Assembly (NCBI RefSeq): GCF_003732225.1
Contig: NZ_MOBJ01000007.1
Span: forward strand, 267,408-331,407
Direction of reading: 5' to 3'
From: Pseudomonas brassicacearum
Lineage (GTDB): Bacteria; Pseudomonadota; Gammaproteobacteria; Pseudomonadales; Pseudomonadaceae
Length of the DNA: 64,000 nucleotides
A model generated the notes under the pieces. The model ran no database searches. It was not told the DNA's origin and saw only the letters and a list, made by a program, of their open reading frames with translations. Shown piece after piece: positions 1 through 8,814 of this stretch. The translations under genes were made by a program, and so were the position numbers. Within the stretch, counting starts at the first letter, position 1. Every line of letters starts with the position of its first letter.

Positions 1-660
1 CCTGACAGCCGGCCTATCTTTCGCAGATGTACACCAATCAAAACTGTGGGAGCGAGCCTGCTCGCGATGGCGGCCTGGCAACCGACCCATCTCTTGCAGG
101 TGTACATATCCATTCCTGCGGTAACGGCCACTTAGGGTTTCGCCCTTACGGCGCCTCACTTTTCCAGACGCCGAAAAGTAAGCAAAAGGCTTCGCCCCAA
201 GTGTCCGGCACCTCGCCTAGGCTCGGCGTTCCCTCGCTCCGGTGTCCATCAGGGGGCATCGCCTACGGTCTGCTTCGCGACGACCTCCTCTCGATGTGTC
301 CGGCTGCGCCGTACGGCGCTGCGCGCCACCCCCCTGATGAACACCTCCACTCGGCCTCCCAAAGGGGCGGGTGGATCAAGATCAACAGCAACAGCACGGC
401 GGCCTACCGGCCGGCCTGAGTGGTTGGGGCGTGTCACTTCATTGATGGTGGGTGATACCCGGAGCTGCCGAAGGCTGCGATCTTTTGACCCTGGCGGCCT
501 GACAGCCGGCCTGAGTGCTGGGCGCGCGTCACTGCATTGTGGGTGGGAATCCCCGTAGGAGCTGCCGAAGGCTGCGATCTTTTGATCTTGGCGGCCTGAC
601 AGCCGGCCTGAGTGGTTGGGGGCGTGTGCGGCTTTGGAGGCTGATGTACATCAATTAAAA
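1..660. repeat. Mosaic of short interspersed repeats, no supported gene
   Basis: This stretch holds no convincing gene; its open frames run through repeats and have no family resemblance. A palindromic unit with core GCCTGACAGCCGGCCTGAG occurs at about 497-515 and 592-610, a truncated copy lies at 1-15 and a variant at 398-420. The unit GAGCTGCCGAAGGCTGCGAT occurs at 462-481 and 560-579. A REP unit (GTGGGAGCGAGC...) is at about 47-75. A segment starting GATGTACA at 26 recurs with few changes at 641. Positions 120-395 resemble, from memory, a longer interspersed segment often found between genes in fluorescent pseudomonads. Its function is unknown. Confidence 0.6.
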
Positions 661-698
661 CGGTGGGACGGGACGGGCGACCCGCCCACCGTGCGGTG

Positions 699-1070
699 TT
701 ACGGCGCCTCTGGCTGATCGAAACTATCCAGCGCTCGATTCACCAACAGTTCCCCCAACGAGATCATTTGCTGAATTGCCAGCGCTACATGTCGGCGTGT
801 GCCTTCGAGTTCGAACGCCAGGTCGCTGGCCAGTACATTGACCGAGGCGAGTGTTTCCGAGGCGTGAGCCAGCAGGGTTTCGTTGTCCAGGTCGGGGAGC
901 ACCGTGAAGATGTTGGAGGGACGTTTATCGGGCAGGTTGGCTTGGGGGAAGGGCGGTTTGAGGTGATGATCCAGTGCGCGCTCGGCGGCGTCGTGGAGTT
1001 TTCTGGAGTCGGTGGAAGCGTACGGGGAAGTGCTTGGGGTTTCAGGGGAATCGGGGGTGACTTTGTCCAT
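699..1070 (-). CDS. DUF6124 family protein
   Basis: A 123-residue soluble protein with no signal peptide or membrane segment. It has a Pro/Ser-rich N-terminus (SPYASTDSRKLHDAAERALD) and then a mostly helical region containing PDLDNETLLAHASETLASVN, AFELEGTRRHVALAIQQM and LGELLVNRALD. This pattern matches my recollection of the DUF6124 family, a small protein family common in Pseudomonas and often annotated as hypothetical. The biochemical role is unknown. It stands alone: the next gene on this strand (gcd) ends at 1476, and the upstream side is the repeat patch. The start has an internal alternative but the first Met fits the family's N-terminus. Confidence 0.75.
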   Translation of the reverse strand: MDKVTPDSPETPSTSPYASTDSRKLHDAAERALDHHLKPPFPQANLPDKRPSNIFTVLPDLDNETLLAHASETLASVNVLASDLAFELEGTRRHVALAIQQMISLGELLVNRALDSFDQPEAP

Positions 1071-1230
1071 GGTGACGCTCCTAAGTGCGCCTAGAGTGTG
1101 CTCGGACGGTCAAACCCGGTCGCTGAATGGGCAGCGACCACCCAAGACTAGTGATGCGGCTTCCCACCGACAACCTGAAAACCATGTCGGACGCTTCTCT
1201 GAGTCCTACTCATGGGATAAACACACAACC

Positions 1231-1320
1231 TGTGGGAGCGAGCTTGCTCGCGATGACGGTTTTACATTCGGCATCAATGTTTACTGTTACACCGCTATCG
1301 CGAGCAAGCTCGCTCCCACA
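1231..1320. repeat. Inverted pair of REP elements (class A)
   Basis: The left arm reads TGTGGGAGCGAGCTTGCTCG and the right arm is its reverse complement at about 1296-1320, with a spacer of roughly 40 bases. Each arm is itself palindromic around GCGAGCTTGCTCGC. The same unit recurs at 3994-4083, 54713-54816 and 58189-58280. The paired arrangement resembles the REPIN form known in Pseudomonas. Confidence 0.8.
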
Positions 1321-1422
1321 TTTAATCTTTGCTGTTTCGAACCTTGTGTTCGCTTAACTGACAGGCATTAGGGCAAGCCCCCTCACAACGGAACGGTGTT
1401 GCATCTGTCATCTGTGGCCCAC

Positions 1423-1460
1423 AAAAAAGGCGACTACCTCACAGTAGTCGCCTTCTTTTT
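1423..1460. terminator. Bidirectional intrinsic terminator
   Basis: A nine-base-pair stem GGCGACTAC (1429-1437) / GTAGTCGCC (1444-1452) is flanked by an A-run on the left and a T-run on the right, so it can end transcription from both strands. It lies just past the gcd stop codon. Confidence 0.85.
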
Positions 1461-1475
1461 AACTGCGGTTAACGC

Positions 1476-3887
1476 TTATTCCGACAGTTTGTAAGCGATC
1501 ACATAGTCGCCCATCTTGGTCCCCAGCGAACCATGACCGCCAACCACCAGCAGCACGTACTGTTTGCCGTCCTTGCCGGTGTAGGTCATCGGTGTGGCTT
1601 GGCCGCCGGCCGGTAGGCGCGACTTCCACAGTTCCTTGCCGTTGTTGACGTCATAGGCGCGCAGGTACTGGTCCAGGGTGCCGCTGAGGAAGCCGACGCC
1701 GCCGGCAGTGACGATCGAGCCGCCCATGCTTGGCACGCCGATTGGCAGGCCGATAGGCAGCGGCGAGCTGTCGCGGCTGGTGCCGTTTTTGCGCTTCCAC
1801 ACCACTTTGTTGGTGGTCAGGTCGATACCGGCGACATAGCCCCAGGCTGGAGCCTGGCACGGTACGCCGAATGGCGACATGAACGGGTGCATGGTCACCG
1901 CGTACGGTGCGCCGGTGTTGGGTTGGATGCCCGAGGTCTCGCTCTCGCGCTTGCTCCCGGCAGCCACTTCAGCCTGCGGGATCAGTTTGGAGACGAACGC
2001 CATGTAGTTCGGGCTGGTGAACAGCATCTGGCGAACCGGGTCGAGCGACACGCTGCCCCAGTTGAACACACCGACGTTACCCGGATAGATCAGGCTGCCC
2101 TGCAACGATGGCGGGGTGTACTGGCCTTCGTAGCGCAGTTGTTTGAACTGGATGCGGCAGAGCATCTGGTCGAACGGGCTGGCGCCCCACATGGCTTTTT
2201 CGGTCAGATCCGGGCCGAGCAGGTTGAGGTCCGAGCGCGCCTGGGTCGGTGCGGTATGGTCGCCGGTGACCGCACCTTGTGGTGCCGGAACTTCACGAAT
2301 CGGCACGATCGGCTTACCGTCGCGACGGTCGAGCACATACAGGCTGCCCTGTTTGGTCGGTGCGATCAGCGCCGGCTTGATACCGTCGGCGGTTTTCAGG
2401 TCGAGCAGGGTCGGCTGGCTGCCGACGTCCATGTCCCACAGGTCGTGGTGGGTGAACTGGAAGTTCCAGCGGACCTTGCCGGTGGCCAGGTCCAGGGCAA
2501 CCATGCCGGCGCTGAATTTTTCTGCGCCCGGTGTGCGGTCGGCACCCCACTGGTCAGGCATCTGGTTGCCCAGCGGCAGGTAAACCATGCCGAGTTTCTC
2601 GTCGACGCTGGCCAGCGACCACATGTTCGGCGAGTTGCGGGTATAGACCTTGCCCGGTGCCAAAGGCTCGGTCGCCTCAGGGTTGCCGCTGTCCCAGTTC
2701 CACACCAGGTGACCGTCGCGGATGTCGAAGGCGCGGATCACGCCGGACGGCTCGTTGGTCGACTCGTTGTCGGTGACGTGACCGCCCATGATCACCAGAT
2801 CACGGGTGATCGCCGCCGGCGAGGTGGCGTAGTAGCCACCGGGGGTGAACGGGCCGATACCTTGGGTCAGGTCAACCACGCCGTGATCGCCGAAGCTTTC
2901 GCAGACCTTGCCGGTGTCGGCGTTCAGTGCGATCAGGCGAGCATCGGCGGTGGGCAGGTAGAGACGACGCGGGCAGGCTTGGGCAACGGCTTTGCCAGCC
3001 TCGGAGATGACTGCGGCCGAAGCGTTGTCAGCCTTGGCGTAGGCGTTCTCGTCGTAGTAAGAAACGCCACGGCAGGTCATGTGGGCAAAGCCCTTGAAGC
3101 CCACCGGGCTCTTGATCTGCGGGTCGAAGCGCCAGAGTTCCTTGCCGGTGTCCGGGTCCAGCGCCAGCACCTTGCTGTGGGCGGTGCAGGCATAGAGCAT
3201 GCCGTTGACCTTCAGCGGAGTGTTCTCGTTGGTCAGCTCCACCGGATCGTCGGCGGTCGGCAGGTCGCCGGTGCGGATGCGCCAGGCTTCCTGCAGCTTG
3301 CCGACGTTGGCCGGGGTGATCTGCTTCAGCGGCGAGTAGCGGTCGCCGAATTCGGTGCGGCCATAGGACTGCCATTCGCCTTCGGGCATGGCTGGCGCGG
3401 TGCTGGTCATGTCGGCAGTGTCGCGGCCCAACTCGCCCATGATCTCACCCGGGTGGGTGAACTGGCTGGCAACGGCGGTGGCGCCGGCCAGGACCACGGC
3501 CACGCTCAGCGCAGCGGTACCCAGTGGAGCGGCGCCGTCACGCAGCAACGGACGGCGGAACCACGGCAACAGCAGGACCACGCCAAGGGCGAACCACAAC
3601 GACAGACGTGGCACCAGTTGCCACCAGTCGAGGCCGACTTCCCACAGCGACCATACCGTACTGGCGAACAGTACCATTGCGTACAGGCCGAGCGCCGCAC
3701 GGCGCGTGGCCAGCAGCAAAATCCCGGTCAGCGCCAGGCCGATACCGGCCAGCAGGTAGTACAGCGAGCCGCCGAGCATGCTCAGCTTGATCCCCCCGGC
3801 CAGCAAGGCCAGGCCCATTAGCAGAAGCACGATACCGAGCAGGCTCGGTAGCAGACGGCTTCGACTCAAAGCACCATCAGTGCTCAT
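1476..3887 (-). CDS. gcd: Membrane-bound PQQ-dependent glucose dehydrogenase
   Basis: An 803-residue quinoprotein that oxidises glucose to gluconolactone in the periplasm and passes electrons to ubiquinone. The first ~140 residues form about five membrane segments (for example LLPSLLGIVLLLMGLALLAG), the anchor typical of Gcd. The remainder is the periplasmic eight-bladed beta-propeller that binds PQQ, with repeated tryptophan-docking strands such as DPDTGKELWRFD, LDLATGKVRWNF and YDVNNGKELWKS. Length matches known Gcd proteins (about 800). It lies 212 bases downstream of the co-oriented porin oprB, and the two probably work together in glucose use. A strong terminator follows. No PQQ biosynthesis gene is in the window. 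Confidence 0.96.
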   Translation of the reverse strand: MSTDGALSRSRLLPSLLGIVLLLMGLALLAGGIKLSMLGGSLYYLLAGIGLALTGILLLATRRAALGLYAMVLFASTVWSLWEVGLDWWQLVPRLSLWFALGVVLLLPWFRRPLLRDGAAPLGTAALSVAVVLAGATAVASQFTHPGEIMGELGRDTADMTSTAPAMPEGEWQSYGRTEFGDRYSPLKQITPANVGKLQEAWRIRTGDLPTADDPVELTNENTPLKVNGMLYACTAHSKVLALDPDTGKELWRFDPQIKSPVGFKGFAHMTCRGVSYYDENAYAKADNASAAVISEAGKAVAQACPRRLYLPTADARLIALNADTGKVCESFGDHGVVDLTQGIGPFTPGGYYATSPAAITRDLVIMGGHVTDNESTNEPSGVIRAFDIRDGHLVWNWDSGNPEATEPLAPGKVYTRNSPNMWSLASVDEKLGMVYLPLGNQMPDQWGADRTPGAEKFSAGMVALDLATGKVRWNFQFTHHDLWDMDVGSQPTLLDLKTADGIKPALIAPTKQGSLYVLDRRDGKPIVPIREVPAPQGAVTGDHTAPTQARSDLNLLGPDLTEKAMWGASPFDQMLCRIQFKQLRYEGQYTPPSLQGSLIYPGNVGVFNWGSVSLDPVRQMLFTSPNYMAFVSKLIPQAEVAAGSKRESETSGIQPNTGAPYAVTMHPFMSPFGVPCQAPAWGYVAGIDLTTNKVVWKRKNGTSRDSSPLPIGLPIGVPSMGGSIVTAGGVGFLSGTLDQYLRAYDVNNGKELWKSRLPAGGQATPMTYTGKDGKQYVLLVVGGHGSLGTKMGDYVIAYKLSE

Positions 3888-3993
3888 AGTGTGGTTCTCC
3901 GTGACGTTTTAAGTAGTCCCGCGCCTGTTCACTGTAGATGACGATCAGGCATGGGCAGGTTTCAGTTAATAAGGATTCGGTAGATGCAATCCA

Positions 3994-4083
3994 TGTGGGA
4001 GCGAGCTTGCTCGCGATAGCGGTATGTCAGTCGACATCCATGCTGAATGTTACGCAGCCATCGCGAGCAAGCTCGCTCCCACA
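3994..4083. repeat. Inverted pair of REP elements (class A) between oprB and gcd
   Basis: Same paired palindromic unit as at 1231-1320: a forward arm TGTGGGAGCGAGCTTGCTCG and a reverse-complement arm ending at about 4083. Its place between two co-oriented sugar genes could affect the stability of a joint transcript, which is inference. Confidence 0.8.
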
Positions 4084-4099
4084 GGTTTTGTAGCGTTAG

Positions 4100-5482
4100 T
4101 TAGAACGACGACTGGATTTTGATCCCGCCGATCAGCGCGTCATCGACCTCATTTACACCCCCCGGATGGCGGATGTATTGCAGGTTCGGGCGCACGGTCA
4201 GCCAGTTGGTCACATGCACGCCGTAATAGAGTTCGGCGCTGTATTCGGTGTCTTGCGGCGGCAAAAAGGACGGGTCGTTGAAGTCGAAGACCGCGTGCGC
4301 CTGGTTGGTCGCCTCGGCGTTCTTGCGGTAGGCCGGGTTGACGTGAACCCGGGCCAGGGCGAAGCCGATATCGTCCTGGCTGCGGGCATCGAACAGGCCT
4401 TTGTAGACGACGCCGGCCTGGACATAGTTGTCGACGGCGTTGGTCTTTTTGTCGTGCATCGTGCCGTTGGCAAACACACTCAAGCCCCGCGAGTTATCGC
4501 TGGCGCGGCTGGTCAGTTGTTGCTGCACGCCCAGCCAGACGCCGTGCTTGCTCGATGCGCTGCGATACGCCTCGCCACTCAGGGCCGCCGGCTGACCGTT
4601 GCTGTCCTTGTAGACGTCGGTGGCCTTGGCGCTGCTGTAGTAGTAACCGGCGCGGTATTCGCCCGGCAGACCATTGAGTTTTGGCGTCCAGACCAACTCC
4701 ACCGGCAGCACCGTGCCTTGGGTGCCGCTGCCGCTGAGCTTGAAGCCGTTGTCGCGATCCAGGTTCGACGGGTTCTGTTCATAGGCGCCGATTTGGGCGT
4801 AGAGCTCAGGCGTCAGGTGATATTTGACCCGCAGCGCCCATTGGCTGACCGGCCAGTTGTACCAGATGCCACCGGCCCAGTTACCAACCTGAGAGCCGCA
4901 GAACGCCAGGTTCTGGAAGTCGCAGGGAAAGCTGTTGAAGTCTTCGCCTTCACCAAAGCGGCCGGCTTTGATGTCGAGTTTCTGATCGAAGAATTTCTGC
5001 TGATACCACATCTGCGTCAGCCGGGTGGTCTGGCCACGGCCCCAGACTTCCTGGGCCGAAGTGAAACCGCCGACACGCGGATCGTTGATCCGGTCGTTGC
5101 TGATGTTGTTGCCGCTGCGTTCGGTGATGGTCAGCTGAAATTCAGCGTCGTGCCAGCCGAGGATCTTTTGCAGGTCCAGGTGCGTACCGAGGCCGAACTG
5201 GTCGCTGTAGCGCGCGGTGCGATCGTGGTCGTAGCCGCCGTGCAGGTTGCTGCCCATCTCGCCGGTGTAGTCGAGCTTGAAGTCGTAGCCTTTTTCCGCG
5301 AGTTGGGTGCGTGTGCCGTTCCAGTCGCCGAGCATCCACGGTGAGTCGCTATCGAACGCAGGGGCAGCCTGAGCGCAGGCGGCAAGACTCAGTGCGCTGA
5401 GTCCACCGATCAGGGTTATGGCTTTTCGGGCAGCAACAGTAGGGCGGACAGCGCTGTCTCGCAAAGTCTGAATGTCGGGCAT
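4100..5482 (-). CDS. oprB: OprB-type carbohydrate-selective outer membrane porin
   Basis: A 460-residue outer membrane beta-barrel of the OprB family, which lets glucose and related sugars into the periplasm. A signal peptide is visible (ITLIGGLSALSLAACAQA, cut near APAFDSD). The mature start is typical of the family: SPWMLGDWNGTRTQLAEKGY. The chain alternates aromatic and polar residues as expected for barrel strands and ends in a C-terminal phenylalanine (GGIKIQSSF), the signal for BAM insertion. The Met used leaves a somewhat long charged leader of about 20 residues before the hydrophobic core, so a later start is possible. It lies upstream of gcd on the same strand, giving a coherent uptake/oxidation pair. 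Confidence 0.93.
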   Translation of the reverse strand: MPDIQTLRDSAVRPTVAARKAITLIGGLSALSLAACAQAAPAFDSDSPWMLGDWNGTRTQLAEKGYDFKLDYTGEMGSNLHGGYDHDRTARYSDQFGLGTHLDLQKILGWHDAEFQLTITERSGNNISNDRINDPRVGGFTSAQEVWGRGQTTRLTQMWYQQKFFDQKLDIKAGRFGEGEDFNSFPCDFQNLAFCGSQVGNWAGGIWYNWPVSQWALRVKYHLTPELYAQIGAYEQNPSNLDRDNGFKLSGSGTQGTVLPVELVWTPKLNGLPGEYRAGYYYSSAKATDVYKDSNGQPAALSGEAYRSASSKHGVWLGVQQQLTSRASDNSRGLSVFANGTMHDKKTNAVDNYVQAGVVYKGLFDARSQDDIGFALARVHVNPAYRKNAEATNQAHAVFDFNDPSFLPPQDTEYSAELYYGVHVTNWLTVRPNLQYIRHPGGVNEVDDALIGGIKIQSSF

Positions 5483-5942
5483 AGAGAAGGAATTCTTGGT
5501 CTTTTAGGGGGGAGAGCGCTGAACGCTGCGAGGGTGAGTCGGGCAGGTGAAGCGTTTCAGCTTTAGGGGCGCAAGGATAATGATCTGTTACACAGAGAGA
5601 AAGGGCTTTTCTTGACATGGATCATTTCGGATTTGGTAACAGTGTGAATAACGCATAAGCATCTTGCTGTCCTACGCCCGTAGCAGCTGTCGAGCCTGCG
5701 AGGCTGCGTTCGAGGACGAAGTCCTCGCAAATCCTGGGTCCACGTTTTATCTGGAAGAACGCGCTGTCTGATTCAACGACTGCTTCGCAGCCGAACGCAA
5801 CCTCGCAGGCTCGACAGCTGCTACGGGGGACCTACAGTTAACCCGGTATCCGACAAACACCTTTGCCGAAGGTCCTTCCACCGGACAGCACCCTCGGCTA
5901 TGGTGCGCGGCTTCCTTTACTTTCTTCGTTCAAAGGCCTGGC
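5483..5942. other. Divergent intergenic region oprB / VF530 gene
   Basis: No gene is supported. The region must hold the promoters for oprB (leftward) and for the gene at 5943 (rightward), but no clear -35/-10 pair was assigned. An inverted pair of class B repeats occupies 5678-5826. Confidence 0.55.
5678..5826. repeat. Inverted pair of class B repeats
   Basis: A left arm CCGTAGCAGCTGTCGAGCCT and a matching reverse-complement right arm end in CGACAGCTGCTACGG, about 80 bases apart. Inner palindromes such as CGAGGACGAAGTCCTCG add structure. Copies of the same pair occur at 6861-7010, 27447-27596 and 42567-42698. Confidence 0.8.
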
Positions 5943-6173
5943 ATGACCGAACAGAACACCAACCCGCTGCACGGCGTGACCCTGGAACAGATCCTCAACG
6001 CGCTGGTTGAACACTACGAATGGTCGGGGCTGGCCGAGCGCATCGACATTCGTTGCTTCAAGAGTGATCCGAGTATCAAGTCGAGTCTGACCTTTCTGCG
6101 CAAAACCCCGTGGGCCCGCGAGAAAGTCGAAAAGCTCTATGTAAAGTTGATGCGTACCAAACGTCCGCTCTAA
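5943..6173 (+). CDS. VF530 family DNA-binding protein
   Basis: A 76-residue protein. The core [20 protein letters not shown], the segment [27 protein letters not shown] and the closing VEKLYVKL match the VF530 (DUF2132) family, small helical proteins with a DNA-binding-like fold whose role is not established. Its length is the usual one for the family. It is followed after 9 bases by the membrane protein gene at 6183, so the two may be cotranscribed. Confidence 0.88.
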   Translation: MTEQNTNPLHGVTLEQILNALVEHYEWSGLAERIDIRCFKSDPSIKSSLTFLRKTPWAREKVEKLYVKLMRTKRPL

Positions 6174-6182
6174 GGAATATAG

Positions 6183-6836
6183 ATGCCCGCCGAGCCGACT
6201 CGACTGTCGCCCGTCATGAGACGTTTTGCCCACTCGGCCGCCGTGCTTGGCTGGCTGGGATTGAGCATTCAGTTGTACCTGGTGTTTTACGGCCGCTGGA
6301 GTGTCAGCGCCAGCCAGCTGGGTGGGCTGATGAGTTATTTCAGTTACTTTACGGTCCTGACCAATACGCTGGTGGCGACGGTGCTGACCTGCGCCGTGAC
6401 TTCACGCGAGTCGAAGGGCCGTACGTTTTTTTTACAGCCGTGGGTCAGCAGTGGGATCGCCGTGAGTATTACGCTGGTCGGCCTGGCGTACAGCCTGTTG
6501 TTGCGGCATTTATGGCACCCGCAGGGCTGGCAGTTCATCGCCGACGAGCTGCTGCATGACGTCATGCCGTTGCTGTTTCTGCTGTATTGGTGGCGGTGCG
6601 TGCCCAAGGGCACCTTGCGCCTGAGCCACATCGGCTTGTGGGCGATTTACCCGGTGGTGTATTTCGCTTATGCCTTGCTGCGCGGGCACTCGCTGGGGCT
6701 CTATCCCTATCCTTTCATCGATGTCGAAAAGCTCGGTTATCCACAGGTGTTCATCAATGCCTGCGGGATATTGCTGGGGTTTGTGCTGATTGCGCTGGTG
6801 GTGGTTGGGCTGGATCGGTGGCGCGGACATAAGTAA
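6183..6836 (+). CDS. Pr6Pr family integral membrane protein
   Basis: A 217-residue inner membrane protein with about six hydrophobic segments. The motif LMSYFSYFTVLTNTLVA, the segment LLHDVMPLLFLLYWW and the later YPVVYFAYALLRG are characteristic of the Pr6Pr family, named for its six predicted membrane helices. No catalytic function is known to me for bacterial members. It starts 9 bases after the VF530 gene stop, with a purine-rich stretch (TAAGGAATATAG) that can act as ribosome binding site. A class B repeat pair follows the gene. Confidence 0.82.
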   Translation: MPAEPTRLSPVMRRFAHSAAVLGWLGLSIQLYLVFYGRWSVSASQLGGLMSYFSYFTVLTNTLVATVLTCAVTSRESKGRTFFLQPWVSSGIAVSITLVGLAYSLLLRHLWHPQGWQFIADELLHDVMPLLFLLYWWRCVPKGTLRLSHIGLWAIYPVVYFAYALLRGHSLGLYPYPFIDVEKLGYPQVFINACGILLGFVLIALVVVGLDRWRGHK

Positions 6837-6860
6837 CGACACATCTTTGCGTTCTGACTC

Positions 6861-7010
6861 CCGTAGCAGCTGTCGAGCCCGCGAGGCTGCGTTCGGCCGC
6901 AGAGCGGTCGTAAAATCAGGCACCGTGTTTTTTCAGGTAAACCGCATACCCAGGATTTGCGAGGACTTCGTCCTCGAACGCAGCCTCGCGGGCTCGACAG
7001 CTGCTACGGG
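6861..7010. repeat. Inverted pair of class B repeats
   Basis: Arms CCGTAGCAGCTGTCGAGCCC and its reverse complement, with inner palindromes including CGAGGACTTCGTCCTCG. It fills the gap between two convergent genes (Pr6Pr and the siderophore-interacting protein) and could act as a transcription end for both. Confidence 0.8.
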
Positions 7011-7031
7011 GTGTCGAACACCGGCAGGTGA

Positions 7032-7817
7032 TCAGTCTTCGTCGCTTTCGTCCAATTTCCAATAACCCACGGCCTTCACCTGATCTTGACTCAAACCCTT
7101 CTCGTCCAGCAGCACGCGGCGGATCTGCCGTGAGACTTTGGATTCCGTCGCGATCCACGCATACAAATCGCCGCTCGGCATTGGCAGCTGTTGCACGGTG
7201 GTCAGCAGGTGGTTCTGACCCGCTTCGCGCAAGACCCAGATCACCTTGACCTCTGCCTGGCTTTCGAGGACTTGCTGTTCAGCGCCGTTCTCGATTTCCA
7301 CCACCACCAGTGCGCGCCGGTTGGCCGCCAGGCCTTCGAGGCGGCGGGCGATGGCGGGCAGGGCGGTTTCGTCGCCGATCAGCAGATAACTGTCGAAGAC
7401 GTCCGGCACGATCATCGATCCCCGTGGCCCGCCGATGTGCAGGAACTGGCCGGGTGTGGCCTGCGCCGCCCAGGTGGCGGCAGGGCCATCGCCGTGCAGG
7501 ACGAAGTCGATGTCCAGCTCCAGCGTGTCCAGGTTGTAACGGCGTGGCGTGTAGTCGCGCATCGCAGGCAGCGGCCCGTGGTCTTTGCCGGCGCCCAGCA
7601 CCAGGGTTTCCAGTGTTGCGTGTTCCGCTGCGGTTTGCGGGAAAAACAGCTTTACGTGGTCGTCGGTTCCGAGGCTGACAAAACCGGCCAGCTCCGCTCC
7701 GCCGAGGGTGATCCGGCGCATGCGCGGGGTCAGGTCGAGCACCCGCAGCACTTCCAGACGACGGCGCTTGAGCTCGTGGCTGACACGGTGAATGGTTTGC
7801 ACGATGACTTCAGTCAT
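7032..7817 (-). CDS. Siderophore-interacting protein (FAD-dependent ferric-siderophore reductase)
   Basis: A 261-residue cytoplasmic flavoprotein of the SIP/ViuB/YqjH family, which reduces ferric siderophores with NAD(P)H to release iron. The FAD-binding N-terminal half carries MRDYTPRRYN, the R-x-Y-[ST] type motif that contacts FAD. It is followed by the family segment DFVLHGDGPAATWAAQATPG and GGPRGSM. The NAD(P)H half begins YLLIGDETALPAIARRLE and ends with the aromatic tail VGYWKLDESDED, close to the usual YWR.G ending. The start codon overlaps the stop of the PadR regulator gene by four bases (ATGA), so the two form one operon. E. coli YqjH/YqjI is the closest known pair. Confidence 0.92.
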   Translation of the reverse strand: MTEVIVQTIHRVSHELKRRRLEVLRVLDLTPRMRRITLGGAELAGFVSLGTDDHVKLFFPQTAAEHATLETLVLGAGKDHGPLPAMRDYTPRRYNLDTLELDIDFVLHGDGPAATWAAQATPGQFLHIGGPRGSMIVPDVFDSYLLIGDETALPAIARRLEGLAANRRALVVVEIENGAEQQVLESQAEVKVIWVLREAGQNHLLTTVQQLPMPSGDLYAWIATESKVSRQIRRVLLDEKGLSQDQVKAVGYWKLDESDED

Positions 7818-8392
7818 TCGGCCTTCTCCTGAACAGGTTGAACGACAGGGCCATCGACGATGGCTTTGGCGGTGTTGTTGAGCAAGTCGCGCACCCGCAG
7901 GATTTCTTCCGGGCTCCAGCGTCCGTGATGCATTTGCAGGGCATGACGGAGGTTGTGCACCGCTTCGTGAATTTCGGCGGGTCGATCCTGGCCGCGCAAC
8001 GAGCGCTTGCTGACTTCGATACGCATGCGCACGCCATCCAGGGCGATCGCCTGTTCGCTTAGTGACAGACGTCCGGCGTCGGTGATGCTGTAGCGTTTTT
8101 TCCCGCCCTCGGCGTCGCCGAGGATCATTTCGCTTTCTTCAAGAAAGGTCAGCGTCGGGTAGATCACGCCGGGGCTGGGGCAGTAGGCGCCGTCGAACAT
8201 GCTTTCGATCTGGCGGATCAGGTCGTAGCCGTGGCACGGCTGTTCGGCGATCAGCGCCAGCAACAGCAATTTCAAGTCGCCGGGGGCGAACACCCGCGGG
8301 CCACGACCACCGCGTTCGCGGCTGGGGCCTGGGCGTTTTTCGAAGCCGTCGCGGCCTTCGCTGTGGTCACGGTGGGAATGATGGTCTCTCAT
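7814..8392 (-). CDS. PadR family regulator with His-rich N-terminus (YqjI-like)
   Basis: A 192-residue transcriptional regulator. Residues ~35-110 form the PadR winged helix (LKLLLLALIAEQPCHGYDLI, YCPSPGVIYPTLTFLEE, GGKKRYSITDAGR). The C-terminal third is helical and probably dimerises the protein. The first 30 residues are rich in His, Arg and Gly (MRDHHSHRDHSEG). E. coli YqjI, a nickel-responsive repressor of the siderophore reductase gene yqjH, has the same layout of a metal-binding His-rich arm before a PadR domain. Here regulator and reductase are in one operon with a four-base overlap, instead of divergent. Metal response is inferred. A palindrome upstream (8427-8438) is the likely autoregulatory operator. 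Confidence 0.88.
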   Translation of the reverse strand: MRDHHSHRDHSEGRDGFEKRPGPSRERGGRGPRVFAPGDLKLLLLALIAEQPCHGYDLIRQIESMFDGAYCPSPGVIYPTLTFLEESEMILGDAEGGKKRYSITDAGRLSLSEQAIALDGVRMRIEVSKRSLRGQDRPAEIHEAVHNLRHALQMHHGRWSPEEILRVRDLLNNTAKAIVDGPVVQPVQEKAE

Positions 8393-8426
8393 TTCTGCGT
8401 TCTCTCGTCGTGTTTAGATACAACTT

Positions 8427-8438
8427 AAGATATATCTT
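8427..8438. promoter_or_regulatory. Candidate PadR operator
   Basis: A perfect 12-base palindrome AAGATATATCTT lies 35 bases upstream of the padR start codon in an AT-rich stretch. Its place fits autoregulation of the padR-reductase operon. Binding is inferred from position and symmetry. Confidence 0.5.
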
Positions 8439-8814
8439 TACAAAAGACAACGGTCAGGCGCAGGCGTGGGAGAAGGCAAGAAATTTATTCGTACAATTGT
8501 CGGACAATTCAATATCGAAAAAATGATGGTTTTAATCCAGTCAAGCCTTAAAAAATTAGTGTTAACTCTCTAATAGTTTGGTTCGGGCCTTTATTTGCTG
8601 GTTATTAGGCATTGGTATTACGGACAACGCATTGTCTGGTGTCCTGTATTGTTTTTCTAAGCTTTTCTGTCTGTGGTCTGGATCTTACAGTTGCTAACGG
8701 TTTTTTTGATATTTCGTATTTTATCTCTCTATGCTTGCGGCGATCTAACCTACAGAGTCGCAGGATTTTTCCTGCTTACTTTCCATAGGGATTCCCCGAT
8801 CATTTGCCGGCGTT

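Larger units (their letters stand above)
1071..1475. other. Intergenic region between gcd and the DUF6124 gene
   Basis: No gene is supported in these 405 bases. The region contains an inverted pair of REP units (1231-1320) and a bidirectional intrinsic terminator (1423-1460), both listed separately. The remaining sequence, about 1090-1225, shows nothing recognisable. Confidence 0.6.

Noticed and set aside
27..558. Open frames inside the first repeat patch
   Set aside because: They cross several repeat units in different frames and show no family features or ribosome binding site.
1887..3821. A 644-residue open frame on the plus strand opposite gcd
   Set aside because: It is the antisense of a well-supported Gcd gene in GC-rich DNA; its residues are dominated by Arg, Gly, Ala, Val and His and match no family.
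4166..5344. A 392-residue plus-strand frame opposite oprB
   Set aside because: Shadow of the OprB gene with no signal peptide or domain of its own.
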